Numbered from the stretch's first letter, positions 1 through 9,721 are shown. The stretch is DNA of 64,000 nt from Rhodococcus sp. IEGM 1409 (GCF_030056735.1 NZ_JASHKN010000010.1:138122-202121); one strand, 5' to 3'. Notes: generated from the sequence alone by a model not told the origin. Made by a program: numbers and translations.

Positions 1-305
1 TCGCGCGTGCGTTGTTCGTCGAGGGGCAGGAGTTGCGAGAGTGCCTGGAAAAGAGAGGTATGCGGGTCCGCCTCGGCGGACGACTCGGCCAGTCTTGTCA
101 ACAATCTATCGACGAGTGTTCGCAGTGCGAATGCGAACATCTCGTCCTTGGTCGAGAAATGATGTTGCACTGCGCCGATCGAGACGCCCGCCCGTTTTGC
201 GACCTCGCGAACGCTGGCATTTTCCAGTCCGGATTCCGCGGCGACGTCGAACAATGCCGCCGCAAGCAGGTCTGGACTCGTGGAGGATTTTCGACGCTCT
301 GGCAT
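1..305 (-). CDS. TetR-family transcriptional regulator (C-terminus outside window)
   Basis: About 101 N-terminal residues are visible, reading from an ATG at 305 down to base 1; the gene runs off the window. The translation starts MPERRKSSTSPDLLAAALF and contains a TetR helix-turn-helix (VREVAKRAGVSIGAVQHHFSTKDEMF, split here as VREVAKRAGVSIG then AVQHHFSTKDEMF at about residues 31-57). In this family that segment binds DNA, and the missing C-terminal part binds a ligand. No strong ribosome binding site precedes the ATG, so the start is tentative. A short inverted repeat just upstream could be its operator. The ligand cannot be inferred from this fragment. Confidence 0.8.
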   Translation of the reverse strand, partial: MPERRKSSTSPDLLAAALFDVAAESGLENASVREVAKRAGVSIGAVQHHFSTKDEMFAFALRTLVDRLLTRLAESSAEADPHTSLFQALSQLLPLDEQRTR

Positions 306-312
306 ACCGCGA

Positions 313-336
313 CATTACATGTGTATGGAAGTAATG
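313..336. promoter_or_regulatory. Candidate TetR operator (inverted repeat)
   Basis: CATTAC (313-318) and GTAATG (331-336) form a 6-bp perfect inverted repeat with a 12-base spacer, 8 to 31 bases upstream of the TetR start. Autoregulation through such a site is common in the TetR family. The arms are short, so this is only a candidate. Confidence 0.3.
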
Positions 337-356
337 CCCACGTCAGGGGTACTTTT

Positions 357-917
357 TCACGCTTTCCGGCCGAGGAAGGCAAGGAGTTTCGTCGCTTTGT
401 CAGCGTTGTCCGGAGCCTGTATTTCCGGGCCGCACACGCCGCTCATGCGGATCGAGTCGCCCAGGCCCGCGGCGATCTCCGACACCCAGTCCACGTCCGC
501 GTCTCGCATCGTTGTATCGGTGCCGGTTGCGGCCGCGAGGTCCCAGCCGTGGATGACCAGATCGAAACACAAAAAACCCTCGACCGTGGCCCCGAGGTTG
601 GTCCTGCCGAAGTGCCCGTCGTATTCGAGGGTGGACTTTGCCGGATCGTCCAAAATTGCCTGCATCGAATCGCGGACGGCCGCCCAGGCTGCCGACGGGT
701 CGTCGTCAACCGACGGGCCCGACGCCAATTCCAGGCCGACTACCTTGACCATGTCTCTTTCGCTGTCGAGCACGTGTCTCACCACGTCGCGGGCGGTCCA
801 GCCCTCGCAGGGGGAATCGCTGTCCCAGCGATCGGCGGGTACGGCGTCGATCCGCGCCGTGAATCCGGCGGCCAGATCCCGATAGCGTTGGGCGGGGGAG
901 ATCTCTGTTGAAGTCAT
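357..917 (-). CDS. DinB-like / mycothiol-dependent maleylpyruvate isomerase N-terminal domain protein (TIGR03086-like)
   Basis: 186 residues from the ATG at 917, chosen because AGAAGGA lies 8-9 bases upstream; an in-frame ATG at 968 would add 17 residues without a good ribosome site. The sequence has the DinB four-helix pattern, with WDSDSPCEGWTARDVVRHVL near residue 28 and FDLVIHGWDLA near 128. The two histidines in VRHVL and VIHGW match the metal-binding His positions of the family. Known members bind a divalent metal and some use mycothiol. The actual substrate is unknown; many paralogues in actinobacteria are uncharacterised. It is transcribed toward the TetR gene, from which it is separated by about 50 bases. 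Confidence 0.75.
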   Translation of the reverse strand: MTSTEISPAQRYRDLAAGFTARIDAVPADRWDSDSPCEGWTARDVVRHVLDSERDMVKVVGLELASGPSVDDDPSAAWAAVRDSMQAILDDPAKSTLEYDGHFGRTNLGATVEGFLCFDLVIHGWDLAAATGTDTTMRDADVDWVSEIAAGLGDSIRMSGVCGPEIQAPDNADKATKLLAFLGRKA

Positions 918-968
918 GACGTCAATCCTTCTCCACCGCGGAGCGTCGTGATTGATTATTTCGGACAT

Positions 969-2084
969 TCATTCGATCTCCGGAGCGTCCGCCCAGATAT
1001 CCATCGGTACGACACCGGCGCTCTTTCCTTCGTCGTCGAGAAGTCGGCCGACCCTTTTCATGGATCGCAGCACCACCGATCTGTTCAACACCACCAAACC
1101 CGGCGCCTCTTGGGCGAGTTGCATCTCGGTAATGGGGGTTTCACGCAGAGAATGGGCGGCGATCGCGAGCAATGTGTTGGCCCGGCCTCCGGATATCCGC
1201 ATGCACACCCGTGTTCCCGGCACTCGCTCCACCAGCGCACGAATCGTCGACCGGTCCGTGGGATCGACATATCCCCACACCCAGGTCACGAGGGGCCAGC
1301 CGGACAACGGCAGAGACACGTCGCAGCGGAACACGATCTGGTTGCGCGACGTCAATTCGGCAAGTCGCCGCCTGACGGTACTTTCGCTGAGGCCGGTACC
1401 GACCGTGAGCTCTGCAATCGATGATCGACCGTCCTCGCCCAGCTTCAAGATCAACTGGCGATCGACCGCGTCGAACGACTTCCCGTGATGGCGCTGATCC
1501 GTCGGTGCATATTTGTAGCGCACAGGCCGGTCCGTCATCACCGCCCGCTGCGTGGCATCGAGTACCTGCAACTTCCAGTCGTCGCCGATAGCGAAGACCT
1601 CGGTGACGAGATGTGCACGCGAACTGACGATTCCGGGCACCGACGCGAGCGAACGAAGCATGAAACGAGACAGGAAAGCCATGTCTCTGACCTCGACGAG
1701 AAGAGTCAAGTCGCCTGGGCCGCTTGTGTGTTCGACGCTCAGCACCTGCGGCCAGAGGGCGAGTCGTTCCGCAATCGCCAAGGCGTACGAAGTCGTGCAG
1801 TCGACTTCCACTAAAGCCAGACACGATTCCGGACGGCCGTGGCCGGTTGCCCTTGCGGAGACCCAGGCGGTGCCGGAGTCCTGTAGCCGCTGCCAGCGCC
1901 GCGCGACGGTGACCGGATCAACTTTGAGCGCGTCACCAACCGTGCGCCACGACGCTCGCGGGTCGAGTTGCAGGCAATTGATCAAGGCGAGGTCGACGTC
2001 GTCGAGCACGGCGGAATCCTGCGTTTGTTCGATCATCGTGCAAGTATCGTGCATCTTCATTGTGTCTGGGATCACTTCATTCAT
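969..2084 (-). CDS. Double-domain Lrp/AsnC-family transcriptional regulator
   Basis: 371 residues, about twice the usual AsnC length. There are two AsnC-type winged helix segments, LDDVDLALINCLQLDPRASW (near residue 27) and FDAVDRQLILKLGEDGRSSI (near 204), each followed by a ligand-binding/oligomerisation-like region. It is divergent from an M20 deacylase and MHS transporter, 63 bases apart, which suggests it controls them in response to an amino acid or N-acyl amino acid. Alternative starts exist at internal ATGs (residues 9, 11 and 17), because no clear ribosome site precedes the first ATG. The ligand is unknown. Confidence 0.85.
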   Translation of the reverse strand: MNEVIPDTMKMHDTCTMIEQTQDSAVLDDVDLALINCLQLDPRASWRTVGDALKVDPVTVARRWQRLQDSGTAWVSARATGHGRPESCLALVEVDCTTSYALAIAERLALWPQVLSVEHTSGPGDLTLLVEVRDMAFLSRFMLRSLASVPGIVSSRAHLVTEVFAIGDDWKLQVLDATQRAVMTDRPVRYKYAPTDQRHHGKSFDAVDRQLILKLGEDGRSSIAELTVGTGLSESTVRRRLAELTSRNQIVFRCDVSLPLSGWPLVTWVWGYVDPTDRSTIRALVERVPGTRVCMRISGGRANTLLAIAAHSLRETPITEMQLAQEAPGLVVLNRSVVLRSMKRVGRLLDDEGKSAGVVPMDIWADAPEIE

Positions 2085-2096
2085 GCTCGAAGGGCA

Positions 2097-2125
2097 GAAC
2101 GCGGTGGCAAGTGCCCACCGCGTTC
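2097..2125. promoter_or_regulatory. Inverted repeat in divergent promoter (possible AsnC-type operator)
   Basis: Perfect 11-bp arms GAACGCGGTGG (2097-2107) and CCACCGCGTTC (2115-2125) enclose a 7-base loop. With one bulged base the pairing extends three more bases. The repeat fills much of the 63-base gap between the AsnC regulator and the deacylase gene, and ends 22 bases before the deacylase ATG. It may be an operator or a 5' UTR hairpin. Confidence 0.45.
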
Positions 2126-2147
2126 CTGCTGTGAGAGGAGAATCCTG

Positions 2148-3335
2148 ATGCCGTCCACCACGTTGTCCGCCGTTCCGACCGAGAGGAGCCTCGAGTGGGT
2201 GCAGCGCCTCGTCGGTATCGATACGACGAGTGCCGTGAGCAATCGACCGTTGATAGATCTCGTCGCTGCGGAACTACGTCGACATGGGGTCGAGCCGGTA
2301 CTTGTTCCCGACGACGAGGGAACCAAGTTCAACTTATTGGCCACGTTCACGCCTCCTGACGGAAGTACTTCCGGTGGTGTGATGTTCTCCGGCCACACAG
2401 ACGTTGTGCCGGTCGACGATCAAGACTGGAGCAGCGACCCTTTCACCCCCGAAATTCGCGACGGAAGTCTGTACGGACGCGGCACGTGCGACATGAAGTC
2501 GTTCATCGGGATTGTGGTCGCTTCGATCCCCGACATTGTTGCTCGGCCACTGGCGAAGCCGATTCACTTTGCTTTCTCCTACGACGAAGAAGTCGGCTGC
2601 ATCGGTGCGGCAGGGTTGGTCGACGAGATCGGTACCCTGAACCTGCGACCTGAAGTGTGCATTGTCGGAGAGCCGTCGGAGATGCGAGTCATTCGCGCGC
2701 ACAAGTCGATGAACGTCATACATGTTGATCTGCAGGGGGTTTCGGCCCACTCGTCGCTCACTCCCCAAGGGGTGAATGCGATCGAATACGGCGCCGAGTT
2801 GATTCGATTTGTCAGAAGCGTGGCCGACGAACTCCGTTCGTCCGGTCCGTACGACGACGCGTTCGACGTGGCCTGGACAACATGCTCGGTCAATCTCGTA
2901 TCCGGCGGAATAGCAGTCAATACAGTGCCCGAGGATTGTTCCATCACTTTCGAGTTCAGGAGCATCAGCACAGCAGGCGCCGCGGATCTGCTCGAACGCT
3001 TTTCCACCGAGGCGAATCGGATCGAAGCATTGATGCGGGAAGAGAATCCGTCGGCCTCCGTGACGATGCACGTGTCGGCCTCGGTTCCTCCGCTGGAGAC
3101 GGATGCGAATGCTTCGGCGGCTGCACTGGTCGAACAGTGGGGCGGTCGGCCCACGGACGAAAAGGTCGCCTACGCCACCGAGGCCGGCATGTTCGCGAGT
3201 ATCGGCGTCCCCACTGTGGTGTGCGGACCGGGAAGTATCACGCAGGCTCATGCACCCGACGAATACGTGGCTCTTGACCAATTGGCACAGTGCGAGCAGT
3301 TCGTTCGGAGCGTCATCGCTCACGCCCGCGCCTGA
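2148..3335 (+). CDS. M20-family metallopeptidase, acetylornithine deacetylase (ArgE)-like
   Basis: 395 residues from the ATG at 2148, which has GAGAGGAG eight bases upstream. M20 signatures are complete: SGHTDVVP (Zn His, Asp), GRGTCDMKSF (bridging Asp), YDEEVGCIG (catalytic Glu and Zn Glu), VGEPSE (Zn ligand) and AHAPDEYV (C-terminal Zn His). The family hydrolyses N-acyl amino acids such as N-acetylornithine. ArgE-type length and spacing fit best, but substrate choice within M20 is hard to read from sequence. Next to a dedicated MHS transporter and an AsnC regulator, a role in scavenging an imported N-acyl amino acid is more likely than arginine biosynthesis. Confidence 0.85.
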   Translation: MPSTTLSAVPTERSLEWVQRLVGIDTTSAVSNRPLIDLVAAELRRHGVEPVLVPDDEGTKFNLLATFTPPDGSTSGGVMFSGHTDVVPVDDQDWSSDPFTPEIRDGSLYGRGTCDMKSFIGIVVASIPDIVARPLAKPIHFAFSYDEEVGCIGAAGLVDEIGTLNLRPEVCIVGEPSEMRVIRAHKSMNVIHVDLQGVSAHSSLTPQGVNAIEYGAELIRFVRSVADELRSSGPYDDAFDVAWTTCSVNLVSGGIAVNTVPEDCSITFEFRSISTAGAADLLERFSTEANRIEALMREENPSASVTMHVSASVPPLETDANASAAALVEQWGGRPTDEKVAYATEAGMFASIGVPTVVCGPGSITQAHAPDEYVALDQLAQCEQFVRSVIAHARA

Positions 3336-3363
3336 TCCACCCCCCGATCTCCTAAGGAAACCT

Positions 3364-4653
3364 ATGTCCACGGCAACTTCGCCAACCTCCGGAACTGTCA
3401 CCCCGGAACGCCTGGCCGCTGCTCGCAAGGCGGTGATCAGCAGCTCACTCGGCGCTGCGCTCGAGTGGTTCGACGTCATCGTCTACGCGTCATTCGCAGT
3501 GGTCATCGCCCATAACTTCTTTCCAGGCGGTGACAACACACTCGGATTGATACTGACGTTTGCGACGTTCGCAATCTCCTACGTCATCCGGCCACTGGGT
3601 GGGATGGTTCTCGGCAGCTACGCAGACCGTCGCGGGCGCAAGAACGCCTTGACGTTGACGATGATGCTCATGATGATCGGCACGCTCATCATGGCTGTGG
3701 CGCCGACGACCTCGATGATCGGACCGTGGGCCGGCGTCGTCATCCTGGTTTCGCGACTTATTCAAGGATTCTCCGCTGGTGGTGAATTCGGTACTGCCAC
3801 AACCTTCCTCGTGGAAACTGCGCCACACAAGAAGGCGTTCTACTCTTCCTGGCAGGTAGCGAGCCAAGGTGCCTCGGTTTTCCTGGCGTCGTTGTTCGGA
3901 TACGTGCTCAACACCCATCTTTCGCATGAAGCGCTCTACTCCTGGGGCTGGCGCGTTCCGTTCTTCTTCGGCATCATCGTCGGCCCGGTCGGTCTCTACA
4001 TCCGTGCCAAGCTCGATGAAACGGACGACTTCAAGACGAGCGTCCCGGACAAAGCCCCACTGAAGACGACGCTGACCAGGCATCTCGGCCGGGTGCTCAC
4101 CGGTGCCGCAGTAGTCGGCGTCGCGACTATCTCGATCTATCTTATCTTGTACATGCCGACGTTTGCCGTGAAGAATCTCGGAGTATCCGCCTCTGCCGGC
4201 TATCTCGGCGGTATCGTCGCCGGACTGGTCACCTTGATCACTGTGCCGTTGATCGGTCATCTTGCAGACCGGGTCGGACCTGCGAGAGTCATGACCTGGG
4301 CCGCCGTCGCGGCAATCGTCTTGGCCTGGCCGCTCTTCAAATTGATGGTCGATCACCCGTCGACTCTGACGCTCGTCCTGGTTGTTTCAGTCCTGGGTGT
4401 CATCATGGCGTTTGCGTTCGGCCCGTTGCCAGCCTTGATGAGTTCGCTGTTCCCAGCGGAGATTCGCGCTACCGGGATGTCTTTGTCGTACAACCTGGGC
4501 GTGACCTTGCTCGGCGGAATCGCGCCGTTGGTCTTGACCTGGTTGATCAGTACAACAGGCTCGCTCGACGCGCCGAGTTACTACTACATCACGGTCGCAG
4601 TTCTTTCCCTCGGCGGCCTGTGGTCTGCCAGGACACTTTTCAGTCAAAAGTGA
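3364..4653 (+). CDS. MFS transporter, metabolite:H+ symporter (MHS) family
   Basis: 429 residues from the ATG at 3364 (CTAAGGAAA ribosome site), 28 bases after the deacylase stop, so probably co-transcribed. The start ALEWFDVIVYASFAVVI, the RPLGGMVLGSYADRRGRK loop between helices 2 and 3, and SRLIQGFSAGGEFG in helix 4-5 are hallmarks of MHS proteins such as ShiA, ProP and KgtP. About 12 membrane helices are visible. It should import a carboxylate or acylated amino acid with protons. Its partner deacylase suggests an N-acyl amino acid, but this is inference. Confidence 0.88.
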   Translation: MSTATSPTSGTVTPERLAAARKAVISSSLGAALEWFDVIVYASFAVVIAHNFFPGGDNTLGLILTFATFAISYVIRPLGGMVLGSYADRRGRKNALTLTMMLMMIGTLIMAVAPTTSMIGPWAGVVILVSRLIQGFSAGGEFGTATTFLVETAPHKKAFYSSWQVASQGASVFLASLFGYVLNTHLSHEALYSWGWRVPFFFGIIVGPVGLYIRAKLDETDDFKTSVPDKAPLKTTLTRHLGRVLTGAAVVGVATISIYLILYMPTFAVKNLGVSASAGYLGGIVAGLVTLITVPLIGHLADRVGPARVMTWAAVAAIVLAWPLFKLMVDHPSTLTLVLVVSVLGVIMAFAFGPLPALMSSLFPAEIRATGMSLSYNLGVTLLGGIAPLVLTWLISTTGSLDAPSYYYITVAVLSLGGLWSARTLFSQK

Positions 4654-4676
4654 CGGCCGGGGGACGACGGTCGCGA

Positions 4677-5456
4677 CTATGCGACCGCGTCTCCCTCGGT
4701 CAGAGCGACGACGGTATCCGACCCGTGCCAGTCGGGGGCTTGGGTTCGGAGCAGAGCCGCCGGGGTCAGCGACGAGATTCGGCGGCATTCACGCGTCAAG
4801 TGGGCCTGATCGCTGAATCCGCAGTGGGCAGCGGATTCAGCGAGTCCCAACGCGGGTCGACTGCGAGCGAGTGCCATGAAGCGCTGGAGACGCAAGATCG
4901 CGCGCAGCGTCGCAGGACCGTATCCGAAAGCGTCATTGCAACGACGCTGGAGTTGGCGTGACGTCAGTGCGGCCGCGTCGGCGAGAGAGCTGACATTCCA
5001 CGAATGTTCGGACAGTGCGGTGCGAACATGGTTGATCACCGGATCGTGACGGAAACTCGAACTTGCCCAACTTCGAACAGCATCTTCGAGGACGGAGACC
5101 TGTTCGTGGTCTTCGGAATTCTCCAAGCGGTTCAACAGTATTCGTTCTGTACGTGCGTCGGTTACATCGCTGAGGTCGGCGCGGGAATCCCGAAGCTCGG
5201 ACGCCGAAGTTCGTAGCATGGGCGATGCTGATCCAGGGCGGAATCGAACACCCACGGAGCGTGTTCCCGGCGGAAGCGTGAACGACCACGCAGCAGTTTC
5301 CGGGCCGCAGACGCGGATGCCGACGCCACGTATCCACAGCACGTCCATGCAGGCATCGGGCACTAGTAGGTGCTCGCCTTCTGCACACGCCGTCCAGCCG
5401 CACACCAGGATGTCGGAGAGATCCGGGGCGACCGATTGTGGTGTGTACCAACCCAT
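4677..5456 (-). CDS. AraC-family transcriptional regulator
   Basis: 259 residues. An N-terminal sensor-like part (PDACMDVLWIRGVGIRVCGP and PPGTRSVGVRFRPG) resembles the DUF6597 domain of small AraC regulators. The C-terminal AraC DNA-binding domain spans about residues 145-240, with DAAALTSRQLQRRCNDAFG as first HTH and AAHCGFSDQAHLTRECRRI as second HTH. It is convergent with the MHS transporter and followed by the response regulator on the same strand. Target and ligand are unknown. Confidence 0.85.
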   Translation of the reverse strand: MGWYTPQSVAPDLSDILVCGWTACAEGEHLLVPDACMDVLWIRGVGIRVCGPETAAWSFTLPPGTRSVGVRFRPGSASPMLRTSASELRDSRADLSDVTDARTERILLNRLENSEDHEQVSVLEDAVRSWASSSFRHDPVINHVRTALSEHSWNVSSLADAAALTSRQLQRRCNDAFGYGPATLRAILRLQRFMALARSRPALGLAESAAHCGFSDQAHLTRECRRISSLTPAALLRTQAPDWHGSDTVVALTEGDAVA

Positions 5457-5495
5457 GACAAGAGCTTATCGAGCGGCACCGACACGAAGGTGAGT

Positions 5496-6167
5496 TCAGT
5501 CGACCGGGCCGAAGCGGTATCCGAACCCCCGGATGGTTTTGATGTATTTCGGTTTCGCGGGATCGGATTCGAGTTTGGACCGCAGGCTGAGAATCGTCGC
5601 GTCGACCACATGCGTCTTTTCGTGGGCGGGACCCCAGACGTTTCGGATCAGGTGATCACGCGAGTACACACGCCCCGGCTCGGTCGACAGTTCCAGGAGT
5701 ACTCGCCATTCGGTCCGACTGAGGACCAGCAGCTTTCCGTCCATCGTCGCCGTCATCGCACGTCGATCGAGGAGCAGGTCACCGTGACGTTGGTGTTTGC
5801 CGGCAGCGGGATGTGCGGTTTCACGAAGGATCGCGGTGACCCGAAGATCGAGCGCGTGAGAATCGATCGGGTTCAGTACAAAGTCCGAGACAGCGCGATG
5901 TGGTGCTTCGTCGATGTCCTCGTGGGTGTCCACCAACATCATGATCGGCATCGAACTGCGCAAGCGGATCTGTCGTGCGACCTCGTAGCCGTCGATGTCC
6001 GGCAACAGAAGGTCGATCACGGCAATATCGAAACTGTCGGTGTCCAGGTCGTCGAGTAGTCGACGCCCGGTGCGGACGAGCTGTATCTGGTGCCCGAAAT
6101 GTACTAATTCGGTGCCGAGTGTCTGGACAAGCTCCGAACGATCGGTAGCTGCAAGTATCAAGCTCAC
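5496..6167 (-). CDS. OmpR/PhoB-type response regulator with degenerate receiver domain
   Basis: 223 residues from a GTG at 6167, chosen over an ATG at 6245 because GGGGGAGGA sits six bases upstream and the product then has normal OmpR length. The receiver (about 1-115) keeps the phosphoacceptor Asp in AVIDLLLPDIDGYEVA. It has lost other key residues: the acidic pair reads AATDRSE, the conserved Lys is Asn (FVLNPID), and the switch Thr/Ser position reads MMLVD. The C-terminal winged helix (RTEWRVLLEL, RDHLIRNVWG, VDATILSLRSKLE, IRGFGYRF) is intact. No histidine kinase is nearby. It may act independently of phosphorylation, as known for atypical receivers. Confidence 0.88.
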   Translation of the reverse strand: MSLILAATDRSELVQTLGTELVHFGHQIQLVRTGRRLLDDLDTDSFDIAVIDLLLPDIDGYEVARQIRLRSSMPIMMLVDTHEDIDEAPHRAVSDFVLNPIDSHALDLRVTAILRETAHPAAGKHQRHGDLLLDRRAMTATMDGKLLVLSRTEWRVLLELSTEPGRVYSRDHLIRNVWGPAHEKTHVVDATILSLRSKLESDPAKPKYIKTIRGFGYRFGPVD

Positions 6168-6319
6168 GTGAAATCCTCCCCCCGAAGGTGCTACTGGTCG
6201 TAACAGCTTGCATTGTGGCAGATCATCGACCGCGGGACCAGACATAAGGTGGCCGATCGAAAGTTGCGGGAACCGGGGGCGTTCGTCGCGAGACTTCTTT
6301 CACGGGCACTCTGGTCGCG

Positions 6320-6466
6320 TTGACGCTGCCAGGCTTGCTCGTGCTGCTTGTCCTGTTCGCTTTCGCCGAGACTCTCTGGAATCGGCTCACCGGCGGCCGG
6401 GCACTGCCGTGGGACCTGAGGGCGCACGACTCGTCCGGCAGGGTCGTTCTCCGTCGACGGAGTTGA
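6320..6466 (+). CDS. Possible small membrane protein remnant (DUF6191-like)
   Basis: A frame open from 6248 to a TGA at 6464-6466 encodes a single hydrophobic helix (LTLPGLLVLLVLFAFAE) followed by WNRLTGGRALPWDLRAHD. This resembles the start of small DUF6191-type actinobacterial membrane proteins. There is no ATG or GTG; the only likely start is the TTG at 6320 and no good ribosome site is seen. It could be a decayed gene. The rest of the 6168-6503 gap shows nothing else I recognise. Confidence 0.25.
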   Translation: MTLPGLLVLLVLFAFAETLWNRLTGGRALPWDLRAHDSSGRVVLRRRS

Positions 6467-6503
6467 CAGTCGCGACAGTCGACGGGATTGACGACCGTCG
6501 GGC

Positions 6504-7322
6504 TCAGGCCCAGTGGTTGGGGCGGGTCAGCAAATCGGGAAGCGTGGTCGCCGAATCGCCGATCGCCGCGTTGATCTGGAACTGAGTGAGAAAGATACTG
6601 CCGCGGAGTTTTGCACCGCGAATGTCGGTGCCGCGTAAGTCTGCACCGATCAGATCGGCTCGATCGAGATCGCAGTCGCGGAGGTCTGCCCCGATCAGAT
6701 AGGTCCCGCGAAAGTTGGCCCCGCGCAAATCGGAACCATGAAAATTGGCTCCGATGAGGTCAGCGCCGCGGTGGTCGAGTTTGCGACCTTTCTTGCCCGA
6801 GACAGGGGAGCGCACAAGGTCACTCGTCTGCAAGAGCAGTGTGTTGACTGCCGCTCGGCGTGCTGAGACGTCAACGGCTTGAATCTGCGTCGGAGTGCCA
6901 TTGGTCAGGCTTTCCGTCTCTGCGAGTGCAGCGTCGAGTTCCTGTCGAATCGAGTGGGTTTGCTTCAGCGAGCGGGCTTCGGCGAGATACCAGAGCAGTT
7001 CGTGCAATTGGCGTACGACAGGGAAGGTTTCGTACATGTCCGACGCTGTCTCCGTCGCGTCACGCCAGCTGACGCCGTTGAAGGTCTGTTGTGAAACCTT
7101 CTGTCCCGCACCGAAACAGTCGTAGACGGTGCAACCGGTGAAGCCCTTCTTTCGCAATCCGGTGTGAATGCCGCAACGGAAATCCTGCTGCAGGTTCTTG
7201 CAGGGGTCGCCGGCATTCTTGTTGGTCGCGAAGTCGGACGACTTGGAAAAGGGGAGTGCGACGCAGCACAGGCCGAAGCAACTGCTGCAATCCGCGAGCA
7301 GATTGGTCTGGCCGGCAATCAC
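6504..7322 (-). CDS. Pentapeptide-repeat protein with Cys-rich N-terminal domain
   Basis: 272 residues from a GTG at 7322 (GGGAG five bases upstream); the longer open frame to 7610 upstream is Arg-rich and looks non-coding. The N-terminal part has a dense Cys pattern: DCSSCFGLCC at residues 11-20, then Cys at about 41, 50, 64 and 70, including FTGCTVYDCFGAGQ. This suggests a bound metal. About residues 185-250 carry pentapeptide repeats of the A(D/N)LxG type (ADLIGANFHG, SDLRGANFRG, ADLIGADLRG), which form a right-handed beta-helix. The sequence before the repeats looks helical. The function is unknown; DNA-mimic pentapeptide proteins lack such a Cys domain. Confidence 0.75.
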   Translation of the reverse strand: MIAGQTNLLADCSSCFGLCCVALPFSKSSDFATNKNAGDPCKNLQQDFRCGIHTGLRKKGFTGCTVYDCFGAGQKVSQQTFNGVSWRDATETASDMYETFPVVRQLHELLWYLAEARSLKQTHSIRQELDAALAETESLTNGTPTQIQAVDVSARRAAVNTLLLQTSDLVRSPVSGKKGRKLDHRGADLIGANFHGSDLRGANFRGTYLIGADLRDCDLDRADLIGADLRGTDIRGAKLRGSIFLTQFQINAAIGDSATTLPDLLTRPNHWA

Positions 7323-7378
7323 GCGTACTCCCGATCTTTGGGTTGGACGGAAAGTGTGTCTTCGGGTTCGTGGGTCTG

Positions 7379-7867
7379 TCAAACGAAATTGCGTGGTTCG
7401 GCAGCAAGAAGTCCAGCGACTCCGAGGTCGTATCCCGCGCATATTGCGGGGTACCAATCCGGCAGGCGTGAGTCCGGACCACGCTCGTGAAGTAGGTCGA
7501 AAATCGGGTGGACCGCCCAGCTCGCTGCAACCAGTCGCCGTGCGTGGGTACTCGACGGCAGGACAAGTGCGCCGACGAAGACGGCAACAGTTGCGGCCAT
7601 TGCACTCCATTCGCGGGTGGGAATGGAGGCGTCAACCGCGCGTCGTAACCGGGCCTGTCTCTGTCGAGCCCGTCCCCGACGAGCCCGTCCTGGTCGAGCC
7701 CGTCCTGGTCGAGCCACGGGGTAAACGGCCGCCGCAACCATGAGGCCGGCGGCGTACGAGGGCGTTCGGTGGCGAGGCATCCACTTTTTCACGGGGGCGT
7801 CGACAAGCACACTGAGCACCAGACCAGTACCTGCTGCGATGATTCGACCATGCGTCGAGGTAGGCAT
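7379..7867 (-). CDS. Small membrane protein of unknown function with Arg-rich repeat
   Basis: 162 residues from the ATG at 7867. Hydrophobic segments are seen at the N-terminus (RIIAAGTGLVLSVLV), at SYAAGLMVAAAVYPVA, at AATVAVFVGALVLP and at the C-terminus (AGYDLGVAGLLAA). The segment ASWAVHPIFDLLHERGPDS followed by PDWYPAICAGYDL looks conserved enough to be a real coding signature. Between helices two and three is a low-complexity (ARPGR)n-like run, encoded by short tandem repeats at about 7655-7720 that resemble cgagcccgtcc. I do not recognise a named family. Confidence 0.6.
   Translation of the reverse strand: MPTSTHGRIIAAGTGLVLSVLVDAPVKKWMPRHRTPSYAAGLMVAAAVYPVARPGRARPGRARRGRARQRQARLRRAVDASIPTREWSAMAATVAVFVGALVLPSSTHARRLVAASWAVHPIFDLLHERGPDSRLPDWYPAICAGYDLGVAGLLAAEPRNFV
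7655..7720. repeat. Short tandem repeat inside the small membrane protein gene
   Basis: Four imperfect copies of a unit close to CGAGCCCGTCCTGGT occur in a row. They encode the Arg/Pro/Gly-rich run of the neighbouring membrane protein. The unit length is a multiple of three, so copy changes keep the frame. Confidence 0.6.
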
Positions 7868-7930
7868 TCGTCGACAGTATCGCCGCTCGGCGATGGATCT
7901 CGGCGAATAAAAAGTGGATCTCGGCAAAAG

Positions 7931-7962
7931 AAAAGTCCCCGACCAAAACTGGTCGGGGACTT
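7931..7962 (-). terminator. Rho-independent terminator of tRNA-Ser
   Basis: Perfect 10-bp stem GTCCCCGACC (7935-7944) and GGTCGGGGAC (7951-7960) with a 6-base loop. Read on the minus strand it is followed by TTTTCTTTT. It lies directly after the tRNA 3' end. Confidence 0.85.
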
Positions 7963-7965
7963 CCC

Positions 7966-8053
7966 TGGCGGAGGATAGGGGATTTGAACCCCTGAGGGCG
8001 TTAACCCAACCCGCGTTCCAGGCGAGCGCCATAGGCCACTAGGCGAATCCTCC
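7966..8053 (-). tRNA. tRNA-Ser (anticodon GGA)
   Basis: 88 bases with an encoded CCA. The acceptor stem pairs GGAGGAT with ATCCTCC, and the T arm reads GGGGTTCAAATCCCC. The anticodon loop is CTGGAAC, giving GGA, which reads UCC and UCU. The long variable arm is typical of type II tRNAs such as tRNA-Ser. Confidence 0.95.
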
Positions 8054-8193
8054 GTGGAGCAGCATACCCAATTGCGAGCGCGAAGCGTTAAACGGGTACC
8101 TGACCTGCGAAGAACCGGTAGATCTCGGGGTTCGCATCTCCGCCCCGGTAGGTGGTGTGCAGCGGCCGGCGAAAGCCGTCTACACTGTTCATT

Positions 8194-9624
<1,431 letters not shown>

Positions 9625-9721
9625 GCGCTCGAAGCGGCGTGCCCGGTCGGTACTTTTGGTCTCGTCTTGTACCGTTCGGAGCATCAATTCCCGACATAGG
9701 GTGTAAATCCCGGAGGTTGAA

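Noticed and set aside
4387-4788. 133-residue minus ORF across the MHS transporter end
   Set aside because: Shadow of the transporter and AraC region, no ribosome site.
7966-8053. tRNA-Ser as an integration site (attB)
   Set aside because: No integrase, no direct repeat of the tRNA 3' end and no island boundary is visible next to it.
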